Positions 7,956 to 17,967 are shown, counted from the first letter of the stretch. The stretch is DNA of 64,000 nucleotides from JBKECP01 sp047974765 (GCA_047974765.1 JBKECP010000043.1:1-64000); one strand, 5' to 3'. Notes: generated by a model not told the origin, from the sequence alone. A program made the numbers and translations.

Positions 7956-9330
7956 GCCACTGGGTGCCCTCCCGTGAATCCTCCAGTACCACACCTTGCT
8001 GCAACAGCTCCTCGCGGATGGCATCGGCGCGGGCGTAATCTTTGGCGGCTTTGGCTGCTTGCCGTGCCTTAATCGCCGTCTCTATAGACTGCGTACTGAT
8101 GCCCTCACCGTCACTGCCTGGCAAATCACCCTGCAACCACTCCTGCGGGTGTTGCCCCAAAATACCCAATAGATTGCCCGCCGCCAGAATACGTCCTTTC
8201 AGCAGCGGTTTTTCCTTATCCGAAGCCTTGTGCAGCTGTCGTGCCAGCGCGTGAATCTCAGCAATAGCCACGGGCGTATTGAGATCGTCATTGAGGGCTT
8301 CATAGAAGGGTTCACCAGCCAGCTCAATATCCATATCCAGAGGTATATCATCCACTTCGCGCAGGGTATTGTAGAGACTGTTCAGCGTCGCCTCCGCCTG
8401 ATCCAGCAGCTCGGCTGAAAAATTCAATGGTGAACGATAATGAGCTGATAACAGAGCAAAACGCAGCACTTCGCCGCGGTACCTGGTCAGCAGATCACGC
8501 ACACTGCGCACATTACCAAGGGACTTGGACATCTTTTCGCCGTCGATGTCGATATAGGCGTTGTGCATCCAGTAGCGCACATAATCGCCACCGTGGGCGC
8601 AGCGGCTCTGGGCAATTTCATTTTCGTGGTGAGGAAAAATCAGGTCGCGGCCACCGCCGTGAATATCAATGGTCTCCCCCAGGTGCTCACGGATCATCGC
8701 CGAACACTCCAGGTGCCAACCCGGACGACCGTAGCCCCAGGGACTGTCCCAGCCGGGCTCATCCGCTTTGGCCGGCTTCCACAGCACGAAGTCGCCGGGA
8801 TGGCGCTTGTAATCTGCCACCTCGACACGGGCACCAGCCAGCATGTCCGTCAGTGAACGGCCGGAGAGCTTGCCGTAATCGGCCATCGAATCAACCGCAA
8901 ACAACACATGGCCCTCCGACTCATAAGCGTGGCCCTTGTCGATCAGTTTTTCGGTGAGCGCTATCATCGGGCCGATATTGTGGGTGGCGTGGGGCTCCAG
9001 CGTTGGCGGCAACGCATTCAGGGCTGCCATATCCTCACGGTATCTGGCACTGAATTCATCAGTGACTGACACAATACTGCGCTGGCCCTCACGGGCGGCG
9101 GCGATAATTTTGTCATCGACATCGGTAATATTGCGGGCGTAGATAACTTCATCAAAATGGGTCTGCAAAAGACGAAACAAGGTATCAAATACCACCACCG
9201 GCCGGGCATTGCCAATATGGGCGAGGTTGTAGACGGTGGGACCACAGACATACATGGTTACCCGATGGGGTGCCAGTGGCACAAACACATCCTTGTTGCG
9301 ACTGAGCGTGTTGTAGAGTTTTAATGACAT
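7945..9330 (-). CDS. cysS: Cysteinyl-tRNA synthetase
   Basis: This 461-residue class I aminoacyl-tRNA synthetase matches the E. coli enzyme length (461). The HIGH-type motif is at residues 29-41 (CGPTVYNLAHIGN) and also supplies the first zinc-binding cysteine. WHLECSAM and the FPHHENEIAQSRCAHG stretch supply the other zinc ligands. KMSKSLGN is at about residue 267. The C-terminal helical anticodon-binding domain ends at DSREGTQWRRA. It lies nine bases downstream of glnS on the same strand, so the two synthetases are very probably cotranscribed. Confidence 0.97.
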   Translation of the reverse strand: MSLKLYNTLSRNKDVFVPLAPHRVTMYVCGPTVYNLAHIGNARPVVVFDTLFRLLQTHFDEVIYARNITDVDDKIIAAAREGQRSIVSVTDEFSARYREDMAALNALPPTLEPHATHNIGPMIALTEKLIDKGHAYESEGHVLFAVDSMADYGKLSGRSLTDMLAGARVEVADYKRHPGDFVLWKPAKADEPGWDSPWGYGRPGWHLECSAMIREHLGETIDIHGGGRDLIFPHHENEIAQSRCAHGGDYVRYWMHNAYIDIDGEKMSKSLGNVRSVRDLLTRYRGEVLRFALLSAHYRSPLNFSAELLDQAEATLNSLYNTLREVDDIPLDMDIELAGEPFYEALNDDLNTPVAIAEIHALARQLHKASDKEKPLLKGRILAAGNLLGILGQHPQEWLQGDLPGSDGEGISTQSIETAIKARQAAKAAKDYARADAIREELLQQGVVLEDSREGTQWRRA

Positions 9331-9339
9331 ACAGGTGCC

Positions 9340-11001
9340 CTATTCCTTATTCCAGCTATCGCGCAGACCAATCGTCATATTAAATACGGGCGTGCTTTCA
9401 CTGTGCTCATAGCGGTCAGCCACAAAGTAGCCTTCGCGTTCAAACTGAAAACTCTGCTCCGGCTGCGCTGTTACCAGTGAGGGTTCGATCCAGGCCTGTG
9501 TCACCACTTGCAGGGAATCCGGGTTAAGCAGGGACAGAAAATCCTTGTCGCCCTTATCCGGGGCCGGATCATTAAACAGGCGGTCATATAATCGTATCTT
9601 TGCCTGCCGTCCTTCACTGGCAGATACCCACTGAATCACACCTTTGGGCTTGACGCCGTCTGCCGGATCCTTGCCGATAGTGTCATCAATAATGCGGGCG
9701 CGTACCTCGATAATACGGCCTGCGGCATCCTTAATAACTTCATCAGCCTCGATAACATAGGCATTGCGCAAACGCACCCGTTTGCCCAGAACCAGGCGCT
9801 TGAATTTTTTGTTGGCCTCTTCGCGAAAATCCTCGGCATCTATATACAGCTCCCGCGTGAAAGGTAACTGACGTTCGCCGAGCTCCTCACGATTCGGGTG
9901 ACAAGGTGCTCTCAATTGCTCCAGCTGTGCCTCAGGATAATTGCTCAGCACCACTTTCAGCGGGTGCAGCACACACATGGCCCGCGGTGCATGTTCATTC
10001 AGGTCATCGCGGATGGCGTGTTCAAGCATGGCTACATCAACCACACCATCGGAACGGGTCACGCCAATCATCTCGCAAAAATGACGGATGGAAGCAGGCG
10101 TAAAGCCTCGCCGACGCATACCGGCAATCGTCGGCATGCGAGGATCATCCCAGCCTTCGACCACGCCCTCCTCCACCAGCTGTTTTAACTTGCGTTTACT
10201 GGTCACTGTGTAGTTGAGATTGAGACGGCCAAATTCATACTGGCGCGGACGGCTTGGCACAGGCAGGTGTTCCAGCAGCCAGTCATACAGGGGGCGGTGA
10301 TCCTCAAATTCCAGCGTGCAGACAGAATGCGTTACGCCTTCTATGGCATCTTCCTGACCGTGGGCAAAGTCATAGGTGGGATAAATACACCATTGCCTGC
10401 CCGTCTGGTGATGCTCGACCTTGCGAATGCGATAGAGAATCGGGTCGCGCAAATTCATATTGGGCGATGCCATGTCAATTTTGGCTCGCAATACCCGGCT
10501 GCCTTCTTCAAATTCACCCGTTTTCATCCGCAAGAGCAGGTTGAGATTTTCATCCACGCTGCGCTCACGATAAGGACTGTTGCGCCCCGGCTCAGTGAGT
10601 GTACCGCGATATTCACGCGCCTGCTCCGGGCTGAGATCGCAGACAAAGGCATCACCCTGCATCACCAGATGTACTGCCCAATCGTAAAATTGCTGGAAAT
10701 AACTGGAGGCATAGCGCACCTCACCAGCCCAGGTATAGCCCAGCCAGCGCACATCCTCTTTAATGGAGGCGACATACTCAGGGCTTTCCTTTGCCGGATT
10801 AGTGTCATCAAATCGCAGGTTGCACTCTCCGCCAAAGCGCTCTGCCAAACCAAAATTCAGGCAGATGGACTTGGCATGACCCACATGCAGATAACCGTTG
10901 GGCTCTGGCGGAAAACGGGTAATAACACGACGGGTGCGGCCAGTATTCAAATCCTCGGCTACAATATTTTGAAGAAAGTTATTGGCGGGCTTGGTATCCA
11001 T
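9340..11001 (-). CDS. glnS: Glutaminyl-tRNA synthetase
   Basis: This 553-residue class I synthetase charges tRNA-Gln. PPEPNGYLHVGHAKS at about residues 31-45 is the HIGH motif. The KMSKS-equivalent is VTSKRKLKQL; in E. coli it reads VMSKRKL, so Met is replaced by Thr here. The start MDTKPANNF at 11001 was chosen because the frame upstream of it (to 11127) has no family similarity, and an AAAGG lies just before this ATG. It is divergent from ppiB and upstream of cysS in the same operon. Confidence 0.96.
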   Translation of the reverse strand: MDTKPANNFLQNIVAEDLNTGRTRRVITRFPPEPNGYLHVGHAKSICLNFGLAERFGGECNLRFDDTNPAKESPEYVASIKEDVRWLGYTWAGEVRYASSYFQQFYDWAVHLVMQGDAFVCDLSPEQAREYRGTLTEPGRNSPYRERSVDENLNLLLRMKTGEFEEGSRVLRAKIDMASPNMNLRDPILYRIRKVEHHQTGRQWCIYPTYDFAHGQEDAIEGVTHSVCTLEFEDHRPLYDWLLEHLPVPSRPRQYEFGRLNLNYTVTSKRKLKQLVEEGVVEGWDDPRMPTIAGMRRRGFTPASIRHFCEMIGVTRSDGVVDVAMLEHAIRDDLNEHAPRAMCVLHPLKVVLSNYPEAQLEQLRAPCHPNREELGERQLPFTRELYIDAEDFREEANKKFKRLVLGKRVRLRNAYVIEADEVIKDAAGRIIEVRARIIDDTIGKDPADGVKPKGVIQWVSASEGRQAKIRLYDRLFNDPAPDKGDKDFLSLLNPDSLQVVTQAWIEPSLVTAQPEQSFQFEREGYFVADRYEHSESTPVFNMTIGLRDSWNKE

Positions 11002-11189
11002 AAGACCTTTTAATGGTTTTGCAGTGATATTGAGTGGCAGGGCCAAAAATGGCGCGTAGTATAACCGTTGACAACCCTGCCATACAGCGGCAATCACAGC
11101 GCCAGAACATCTCGCACATTGCTTCAAAAGCCCGTATCATTGCGCGCCTTTCCAGCTCACTCAACCTGACAACGTACAGGAATTGTCCC

Positions 11190-11687
11190 ATGGTCATCAT
11201 TCGCACGACTTTCGGCCCGATCAAATTGGCACTGGATGCCGAAAAAGCCCCCAAGACTGTCGCCAATTTCATCGAATACGCTAAAGACGGCTTTTATAAC
11301 GGCACTATCTTTCACCGCGTAATTGACAACTTCATGATTCAGGGTGGCGGCTTCGATACTGATATGAATCAAAAAAGTACGCGTGAGCCCATTGAAAATG
11401 AAGCAGACAATGGTCTGACCAACGACTTTGGCACCATTGCCATGGCTCGCACCATGGAGCCACACTCAGCAACTGCCCAGTTCTTCATTAATGTAAAGGA
11501 TAACGACTTCCTCAATCATAGCGGCAAAAATATGCAGGGTTGGGGCTACACCGTCTTTGGCAAAATTACCGAAGGCGAAGAAGTGCTGGACAAAATTCGC
11601 ACTGTTGCCACCACCAATCGCAACGGGCATCAGGATGTACCCACCGAAGCCGTTATTATTGAGTCGGTCGAAATTATCGAAGATTAA
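11190..11687 (+). CDS. ppiB: Cytoplasmic peptidyl-prolyl cis-trans isomerase B (cyclophilin)
   Basis: This 165-residue cyclophilin starts MVIIRTTFGPIK at 11190. It has no signal peptide and so acts in the cytoplasm, as E. coli PpiB (164) does. Active-site landmarks are FHRVIDNFMIQGG, TAQFFINVKDNDFLN and the GWGYTVFGKITEG core. A longer reading frame from 11034 is upstream DNA read through and carries no cyclophilin residues. The lpxH gene begins 20 bp downstream and is probably cotranscribed, as in Pseudomonas. Confidence 0.95.
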   Translation: MVIIRTTFGPIKLALDAEKAPKTVANFIEYAKDGFYNGTIFHRVIDNFMIQGGGFDTDMNQKSTREPIENEADNGLTNDFGTIAMARTMEPHSATAQFFINVKDNDFLNHSGKNMQGWGYTVFGKITEGEEVLDKIRTVATTNRNGHQDVPTEAVIIESVEIIED

Positions 11688-11707
11688 TTCAGAACTGATC
11701 ACGTCTT

Positions 11708-12418
11708 GTGCCCAGCACCTGGTTTATTGCAGACCTGCATCTGGATGTAGCCCGGCCCGGATTAACCCGTGCCTTTGGGCAGTTTCTGGATGAGCGACAG
11801 GATGCCGATGCCCTTTATATTCTCGGTGACTTCTTCGAGGCCTGGGTGGGTGATGACGACGATGCCCCCCTGATTGGTGAGGTGGCTGCCCTGCTGGCCA
11901 ACTACAGTGCCGCAGGTCCGGCCATCTATCTGATGCGGGGGAACCGGGATTTTTTGCTGGGTGAAACGTTCTGCCAGCGCGCTGATGTCACCCTGCTGGA
12001 CGACCCCGCCATCATCGAACTTTATGGCCGCCGTGTACTACTGATGCACGGCGACAGTCTGTGTACCGACGACAGCGACTACCAGCGGTTTCGGCGGCAG
12101 GCCCGCAGCCCAAAATGGCAGGCCGAAGTGCTGGCACGACCACTGGCCGAGCGTCGGGCACTGGCTGTCCAGCTGCGCAATATGAGTAAGGATGCAGGCT
12201 CCAACAAGGCTGAGGACATCATGGACGCCAACCTGGCTGAAGTGAATAGCGTGTTGCTGGAGCATACCGTGGACTGCTTGATTCACGGTCATACCCATCG
12301 GCCGGATCACCATCAACATCAGGCGGGTGAGCGCTGGGTACTGGGCGACTGGCACCAGTATGCTATGGTGATCGAAGCAAAACCCGGCAAAATTGAATTA
12401 TTAAAATTTACTTATTAA
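11708..12418 (+). CDS. lpxH: UDP-2,3-diacylglucosamine pyrophosphohydrolase LpxH
   Basis: This 236-residue calcineurin-like metallophosphoesterase makes lipid X in lipid A synthesis. It is a peripheral inner-membrane enzyme. The metal-binding motifs appear in order: FIADLHLD (about residues 5-12), GDFFEAWVGDDD, MRGNRDF, LMHGDSLCTDD and HGHTHRP near residue 197. The translation starts with GTG at 11708, just after ppiB. Length and motif order match E. coli LpxH (240). Confidence 0.94.
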   Translation: MPSTWFIADLHLDVARPGLTRAFGQFLDERQDADALYILGDFFEAWVGDDDDAPLIGEVAALLANYSAAGPAIYLMRGNRDFLLGETFCQRADVTLLDDPAIIELYGRRVLLMHGDSLCTDDSDYQRFRRQARSPKWQAEVLARPLAERRALAVQLRNMSKDAGSNKAEDIMDANLAEVNSVLLEHTVDCLIHGHTHRPDHHQHQAGERWVLGDWHQYAMVIEAKPGKIELLKFTY

Positions 12419-12452
12419 TCAATCAATTAATATAAACATATAAAGTGAACTA

Positions 12453-13070
12453 TTATAATTTTGGCACGCCGCTGTGAAAACGAAATTCCTCATCGGGCGA
12501 TGTTATCAGCGCCTGCTCAACTTCAAGTAGTTTCTCAAGACGCAGCGCGACCTCCTCTTCACCGGCTATATCAGCAGCCAGTTTCAGATAGTCCGCAAAA
12601 TGACGGGACTCAGACTTTAGCAAAGTACCGTAAAAATCCGCCAGCTCCTCATCCAGCACCGGCAGCAGGGCGGCAAAGCGTTCACAGGAGCGCGCCTCAA
12701 TGATAGCACCGATTAATAGCGTATCGGTGAGTCGGCCCGGCTCCTGCCTGCGCACCTGTTCACGCAATGCACCGGCATAGCGAGCGGCAGAGATATAGGG
12801 ATAAGCCACTTTGCGCTTTGCCATAATGGCAATCACCTGCTCAAAGTGGCGCAGCTCTTCCCTGGCCAGTCGGGACAACTTGTTAAGCAGCTCAGGATGT
12901 TCGGTATAGCGGTACATTAAATTGAGGGCAGTAGAGGCGGCTTTTTTCTCACAATTGGCGTGGTCGATCAGCAACAGCTCGGGGTTGTCCAGTGCCCAGC
13001 TCACCCAGGCAGACGGGGTTTCACAAAGGAGAAAAGATCGAATCGGATTCAAGTCGACGGCGCTGCTCAT
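12453..13070 (-). CDS. miaE: tRNA-(ms2io6A) hydroxylase MiaE
   Basis: This 205-residue ferritin-like diiron monooxygenase hydroxylates the isopentenyl group of ms2i6A37 in tRNA. It carries iron ligands in DHANCEKKAAS, REELRHFEQV (ExxH) and KSESRHFADYL (ExxH), spread over a four-helix bundle. It is convergent with lpxH across a 34-bp gap. The reaction needs oxygen, so the host uses aerobic metabolism at least part of the time. Confidence 0.92.
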   Translation of the reverse strand: MSSAVDLNPIRSFLLCETPSAWVSWALDNPELLLIDHANCEKKAASTALNLMYRYTEHPELLNKLSRLAREELRHFEQVIAIMAKRKVAYPYISAARYAGALREQVRRQEPGRLTDTLLIGAIIEARSCERFAALLPVLDEELADFYGTLLKSESRHFADYLKLAADIAGEEEVALRLEKLLEVEQALITSPDEEFRFHSGVPKL

Positions 13071-13185
13071 AAAGGCTCCAAAAACACAGGGATGGGTTGA
13101 GGCTCATCCTGCTGTTTGCCCCTTGCCTGCGGTCGGCAGTCTACGTTATCAGCCCAGTGAATGCACGGTATAAGCGCTTGATTAA

Positions 13186-13214
13186 TTTAATTTAATCGCT
13201 AGCTGGGCTATAAT
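13186..13214 (+). promoter_or_regulatory. Candidate sigma-70 promoter of acnB
   Basis: TATAAT at 13209-13214 is a consensus -10 box. An AT-rich stretch offers TTTAAT (13186-13191, 17-bp spacer) or TTAATT (16-bp spacer) as a weak -35. The leader to the GTG start would be about 125 nt, with AAGGAG just before the start. Confidence 0.45.
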
Positions 13215-13343
13215 CGCGCCCGTTTTGGCAAGACATGATTACCCTTCGACCGTGTCCTTGATCCTGTTCTTCGACAAAGTCATGCAACTGCCGTGCAAGG
13301 GTCTGATTCATAAACAAAAATCAATCTGCAAAGGAGCTCTATC

Positions 13344-15959
13344 GTGCTAGAAGCCTACCGCGAACATGTGGCCGAACGCGCCGCCCAGGATATTCCGCCC
13401 AAACCCCTTAACCCGGAGCAGGTTGCCGCGCTGGTCGAGCTGTTGAAAAACCCACCGGCTGGTGAAGAGAACTTTTTACTGGAACTGATTACCGACCGCG
13501 TGCCTCCGGGCGTGGACGAAGCTGCCTATGTTAAAGCGGGCTTTTTATCCGCCATCGTCAAGGACGAGGCCAACTCACCCCTGATCGATAAAGCCGCCGC
13601 CGTCAAACTGCTGGGTAATATGCACGGCGGCTACAATATTTCCACTCTAGTTGAGCTGCTTGGCGATGATGGGCTGGGTGAGCTGGCAGCCAACGAACTC
13701 AAGCATACACTGCTGATGTTCGATGCCTTTCACGATGTCGATGAGCTGGCCAAAGGCGGTAACGCCAACGCCAGAACAGTAATGGAATCCTGGGCCAATG
13801 GTGAATGGTTCACCGCTCGCAAGGACGTGCCAGAGTCCATCAAAGTGAGCGTGTTTAAAGTTACCGGCGAAACCAATACTGACGATCTGTCCCCTGCTCC
13901 GGATGCCTGGAGTCGCCCCGATATTCCCCTGCACGCTCGCGCCATGTACAAAATGACCCGCGACGGCCTCAGCCCCGAAGAACACGGTGTTATCGGCCCA
14001 ATGAAACAGATCGAGGAGATCAAAAACAAGGGGCTGCCGGTTGCTTTTGTCGGCGATGTGGTCGGCACCGGCTCCTCCCGTAAGTCCGCCACCAACTCGG
14101 TATTGTGGTTCTTTGGTGACGATATCGATGGCGTACCCAACAAGAAAGGCGGCGGTATCTGCATCGGTGGCAAGGTTGCCCCCATCTTTTACAACACCAT
14201 GGAAGATGCCGGTGCATTGGTTTTTGAGGCACCGGTCGATGAACTGGGCATGGGCGATATCATTGAAATTCGCCCCTACGATGGCAGGATTTTGAATGAA
14301 TCCGGTGATGTATTGTCCGAGTTTGAACTCAAGTCAGATGTGTTACTCGATGAAGTCCGCGCCGGTGGCCGTATCAACCTGATTATTGGCCGCGGCCTGA
14401 CTACCAGGGCCCGCGAAGCTCTCGGCCTGCCCGAGTCTGAGTTATTCCGCAAGCCCGAACAGCCTGCCGATACAGGCAAGGGTTATACTCTGGCCCAGAA
14501 AATGGTTGGCCGCGCCTGTGGTGTTGACGGTATCCGCCCCGGCACCTACTGCGAACCAAAGATGACCACCGTTGGCTCCCAGGACACCACCGGCCCGATG
14601 ACCCGTGATGAGCTGAAAGATCTCGCCTGTCTCGGTTTCTCTGCCGACCTGACCATGCAGTCCTTCTGTCACACCGCGGCCTACCCCAAGCCGGTCGATA
14701 TCGATACCCAGCACACCCTGCCCGATTTCATCATGACACGCGGCGGCGTCAGCCTGCGCCCCGGCGATGGCATCATCCACAGCTGGCTCAACCGCATGCT
14801 GCTACCTGACACCGTGGGTACCGGTGGCGACTCTCACACCCGCTTTCCAATGGGTATTTCCTTCCCGGCGGGCTCCGGTCTGGTTGCTTTCGCCGCCGCC
14901 ACCGGCGTAATGCCACTAGATATGCCAGAATCAATACTGGTACGTTTTAAAGGTGAGATGCAGCCGGGAATCACCCTGCGCGATCTGGTGCATGCCATTC
15001 CTTACTACGCAATTAAAGAAGGCCTGCTGACAGTTGAGAAGAAAGGCAAGAAAAATATTTTCTCCGGTCGCATTCTGGAAATTGAAGGTCTGACCGGCCT
15101 GACTGTCGAACAGGCCTTTGAATTGTCTGATGCCTCCGCCGAGCGTTCTGCTGCAGGCTGTACCATCAAACTGGATGAGCCTACCATCGCCGAATACCTG
15201 CGCTCCAACATTGTGCTGCTACGCAGCATGGTTGCCGAAGGCTATGGCGACCCGCGTACACTGGAACGTCGCGCCAGCAATATGGAAGCCTGGCTGGCCA
15301 ATCCGAGCCTGCTGACAGCTGACAGCGACGCCGAGTACAAAGCTGTTATCGAGATCGATCTGGCAGCAGTGACCGAACCCATTGTTTGCTGCCCGAATGA
15401 TCCCGATGACGCCAAACTGTTGTCGGAGGTAGCCGGTGATAAAGTCGACGAAGTCTTTATCGGTTCCTGCATGACCAACATCGGGCACTTTCGTGCCGCT
15501 GGCAAGCTGCTTGAACAGCACAAAGGTGGTATTTCCACCCGCATGTGGATCAGCCCACCCACCCGCATGGATGAGCATCAGCTGATGGAGGAAGGTTATT
15601 TCAATATCTTCGGCTCCGCCGGTGCCCGCACCGAAATGCCCGGCTGTTCTTTATGTATGGGTAATCAGGCGAGGGTGGCCCCCAACAGCACCGTGCTGTC
15701 CACCTCCACTCGCAACTTCCCCAACCGCCTCGGCGACGGTGCCAATGTCTATCTGACCAGCGCTGAACTGGCCAGTGTAGGCGCCATTCTCGGCAAGCTG
15801 CCAACACCTGCGGAATATATGGAGTACGCAAAAAATCTGGATTCTATGAGTGCAGAAATTTATCGCTACATGAACTTCGACCAGATTATCGAATTCCAGA
15901 AAAACGCCGAAGAAGGCAAACGCATCGCCGCTGTTGAGATCGATGAAGTTCGCATCTGA
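13344..15959 (+). CDS. acnB: Aconitate hydratase B (bifunctional aconitase/2-methylisocitrate dehydratase)
   Basis: This 871-residue [4Fe-4S] enzyme of the citric acid cycle interconverts citrate and isocitrate. Its length fits E. coli AcnB (865). The N-terminal HEAT-like and swivelling domains come first, with GTGSSRKSATNS at about residue 240. The catalytic domains follow, with cluster cysteines in IGSCMTNIGHF (about 713) and PGCSLCMGNQ (two cysteines, about 770). GGDSHTRFPMGISFPAGSG is also diagnostic. Translation starts at a GTG with a clear AAGGAGCTCTATC site upstream. The gene is monocistronic, ended by the strong terminator at 15977-16016. Confidence 0.97.
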   Translation: MLEAYREHVAERAAQDIPPKPLNPEQVAALVELLKNPPAGEENFLLELITDRVPPGVDEAAYVKAGFLSAIVKDEANSPLIDKAAAVKLLGNMHGGYNISTLVELLGDDGLGELAANELKHTLLMFDAFHDVDELAKGGNANARTVMESWANGEWFTARKDVPESIKVSVFKVTGETNTDDLSPAPDAWSRPDIPLHARAMYKMTRDGLSPEEHGVIGPMKQIEEIKNKGLPVAFVGDVVGTGSSRKSATNSVLWFFGDDIDGVPNKKGGGICIGGKVAPIFYNTMEDAGALVFEAPVDELGMGDIIEIRPYDGRILNESGDVLSEFELKSDVLLDEVRAGGRINLIIGRGLTTRAREALGLPESELFRKPEQPADTGKGYTLAQKMVGRACGVDGIRPGTYCEPKMTTVGSQDTTGPMTRDELKDLACLGFSADLTMQSFCHTAAYPKPVDIDTQHTLPDFIMTRGGVSLRPGDGIIHSWLNRMLLPDTVGTGGDSHTRFPMGISFPAGSGLVAFAAATGVMPLDMPESILVRFKGEMQPGITLRDLVHAIPYYAIKEGLLTVEKKGKKNIFSGRILEIEGLTGLTVEQAFELSDASAERSAAGCTIKLDEPTIAEYLRSNIVLLRSMVAEGYGDPRTLERRASNMEAWLANPSLLTADSDAEYKAVIEIDLAAVTEPIVCCPNDPDDAKLLSEVAGDKVDEVFIGSCMTNIGHFRAAGKLLEQHKGGISTRMWISPPTRMDEHQLMEEGYFNIFGSAGARTEMPGCSLCMGNQARVAPNSTVLSTSTRNFPNRLGDGANVYLTSAELASVGAILGKLPTPAEYMEYAKNLDSMSAEIYRYMNFDQIIEFQKNAEEGKRIAAVEIDEVRI

Positions 15960-15976
15960 TTGATACCGGTATCAAT

Positions 15977-16016
15977 AAACACAAAAAACCCGCTTTATGC
16001 GGGTTTTTTTGTGTTT
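15977..16016 (+). terminator. Rho-independent terminator of acnB
   Basis: A CCCGC-tttat-GCGGG hairpin (15989-16003) is flanked by complementary A and T runs (AAACACAAAAAA ... TTTTTTTGTGTTT). This gives a classic terminator that can work in both directions. It would also serve the convergent methyltransferase gene. Confidence 0.9.
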
Positions 16017-16055
16017 ATTTAAAATCATCGCCTGAATATAAAAAAACGTCGCTGC

Positions 16056-17204
16056 TCAGTCAGTTCGACGCTGGAAGTGTGCCAGCAGCTCTACATGCGG
16101 TGTCTGTGGAAACAAATCCAGTGGCTGTATATTGAGCACATCAAAACCACTGTCCAGGATCACACGGCTATCGCGGCAAAATGTCGCCAGGTCACAGGAA
16201 ATATACAGTACATCACTCAACCGGTTGCGGGTATCAAACAACGCCCGGGCCATTTGCAAACCGTCTCGTGGCGGGTCCATTACCAGCACCTGTGTATCAG
16301 GATATTTACGCAGTAACTGTGAATATGCATCACTGAGATAAAGATTGTGCGTCAGGACATGAACACCCGGCAAAGCCATTGCCGCCAGTGCATGAGTGGC
16401 CTCCTCTACCGCTTCGACAGCAATAATACGGGTAAAACCTGCCTGTGACAGCACCTGGGTAAAATTACCCGAACCGGCAAACAGCTCCAACACCTGTATT
16501 TCACGCGGCAAGGTATCAAGGCGCTGCTTTAACCATTGTTGCATACACTGATTTTGCTCGTCATTGGCCTGACGAAAAGGCAAGCGCCTGCCTTCACTGC
16601 GACCCAGTTTGGCATCGATATCAATCGTTACCCAACGGCCCCGCCTGCGCGGGCGCCACTGTCGTCTGGGTAAACAGGTACGCAATTCAGCCAGCTCTGC
16701 CGCCGCAGCCGGATGCAATATCGGGCACTGCGGAACATCCACCAGCTCACGACCACCGGCGGATAAAAAACCCAGACGCTGCCCATCGCTGCGCAATTGG
16801 GCACGGTTGCGATAAGCCAGCTCATTCGGGCTGGGCAATAGCGGAAGAATTTGATCCGGGGAGATGCCCAGTCGGCCCAATTCATTTTCAAGTCGATGCT
16901 GCTTGGCTGCACACTGGGCCGAATAGCTGACAAACTGCCAGGGACAGCCACCACATTGCACCCGACCATGACCATGAAGTTTGCAGAAAGCTGTGCGTCG
17001 CTCTGGCGAGGGTGAATCAATTTTTAGCAGTTCAGCCCGGGCAAAACGGCTTTTTACCTCGATAACACGCACAGTGACCACTTCTCCCAACCAGACACCG
17101 GGTACAAAAACCACCTGGCCACTGGCGTGCTCAAGTACCGCATGGCCGCTGGAGGTGAGGTCACGAACAGTTGCACAAAAAACAACCCCCGGGGTCAGGG
17201 ACAT
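16056..17204 (-). CDS. RumA/RlmD-type Fe-S RNA (uracil-5)-methyltransferase
   Basis: This 382-residue enzyme has an N-terminal TRAM-type RNA-binding domain (about 1-60). A cysteine cluster follows that should bind a [4Fe-4S] centre: C74, C84 and C87 in CKLHGHGRVQCGGC, plus the cysteine in DVPQCPIL. The Rossmann methyltransferase domain has ELFAGSGNFTQVL for S-adenosylmethionine, VMDPPRDGL, and YISCDLATFCRD with the catalytic cysteine. The family methylates C5 of specific uridines in 23S rRNA or tRNA. At 382 residues it is shorter than RlmD (about 433), so I do not assign the exact target. Confidence 0.8.
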   Translation of the reverse strand: MSLTPGVVFCATVRDLTSSGHAVLEHASGQVVFVPGVWLGEVVTVRVIEVKSRFARAELLKIDSPSPERRTAFCKLHGHGRVQCGGCPWQFVSYSAQCAAKQHRLENELGRLGISPDQILPLLPSPNELAYRNRAQLRSDGQRLGFLSAGGRELVDVPQCPILHPAAAAELAELRTCLPRRQWRPRRRGRWVTIDIDAKLGRSEGRRLPFRQANDEQNQCMQQWLKQRLDTLPREIQVLELFAGSGNFTQVLSQAGFTRIIAVEAVEEATHALAAMALPGVHVLTHNLYLSDAYSQLLRKYPDTQVLVMDPPRDGLQMARALFDTRNRLSDVLYISCDLATFCRDSRVILDSGFDVLNIQPLDLFPQTPHVELLAHFQRRTD

Positions 17205-17241
17205 CGTTCAGGCGCCATTAAAGAGAGCATTGTTAAAGCTG

Positions 17242-17967
17242 TCAATCCACATCCTGATTAACGTTGTGATAGACCTTTTGCACATCCTCAACATCATTGA
17301 GCATATCCAGAAACCTCTCAAACACGGCTTCGTCATCGGCGGAAATTGCAGTGGTTTCTTTGGGAATGAATTGAATGTCATCCACCTCAAAATCAATTTC
17401 ACCAAAGGATTCATTGAGTGTGGTACGCACCCTGGCAAACTCGGTAGGTGGTGTAAACACTGTGATCCTGCCATCTTCTGAGTCGATATCCTCTACCTCG
17501 ATATCGGCCAGCATCAGCACTTCCAGCACTGCCTCCTCATCATCACCGGCAAAGGCAAAAACGGCACTGTGATCGAAAGAGTGGCTGACACTGCCAGGCG
17601 TGCCCAGCTTGCTTTTGGTTTTGGTAAAGCACTGGCGAACATCACCAATGGTGCGATTGGGATTGTCTGTCAGGCAGTCCACAATTACCATGCAGCCACC
17701 CGGACCAAAACCTTCATAGCGCGCCGCTGCAAAATCTTCACCGGCACCACCTTTGGCTTTATCAATAGCCTTGTCGATAACATGCGTGGGCACCTGATCT
17801 TTTTTGGCCCGCTCGATAGCACTGCGCAAGGCCAGGTTGCCACCGGGATCAATGCCGCCCTGTTTGGCAGCCACATAAATAACGCGCGCATGCTTGCTGT
17901 AGACCCGGGCTTTCTGATCCGAAGTCCTGGCCATTGATACCTTGCGATTCTGGTAGGCTCTACCCAT
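17242..17967 (-). CDS. YebC/PmpR-family DNA-binding transcriptional regulator
   Basis: This 241-residue protein of the YebC/TACO1 family starts MGRAYQNRKVSMARTSDQKA, the form seen in the YeeN-type branch. Family motifs are VYSKHARVIYVAAKQGG, VPTHVIDKAIDKAKGG, YEGFGPGG and the acidic C-terminal half. Family members have been described as DNA-binding regulators and, more recently, as factors that ease ribosome stalling on proline-rich stretches. The ATG at 17967 is preferred over one at 17982 because it begins the conserved sequence. It lies between the RumA-type methyltransferase and deaD on the same strand. Confidence 0.88.
   Translation of the reverse strand: MGRAYQNRKVSMARTSDQKARVYSKHARVIYVAAKQGGIDPGGNLALRSAIERAKKDQVPTHVIDKAIDKAKGGAGEDFAAARYEGFGPGGCMVIVDCLTDNPNRTIGDVRQCFTKTKSKLGTPGSVSHSFDHSAVFAFAGDDEEAVLEVLMLADIEVEDIDSEDGRITVFTPPTEFARVRTTLNESFGEIDFEVDDIQFIPKETTAISADDEAVFERFLDMLNDVEDVQKVYHNVNQDVD

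Noticed and set aside
8427..8957. 176-codon frame on the plus strand inside cysS
   Set aside because: It is an antisense shadow of a clear CysS coding region and has an improbable Arg/Ser/His-rich composition.
11066..11095. TTGACA at about 11067 as the ppiB promoter
   Set aside because: The hexamer at the right distance downstream (CAATCA) is a poor -10 box, so it was not listed.
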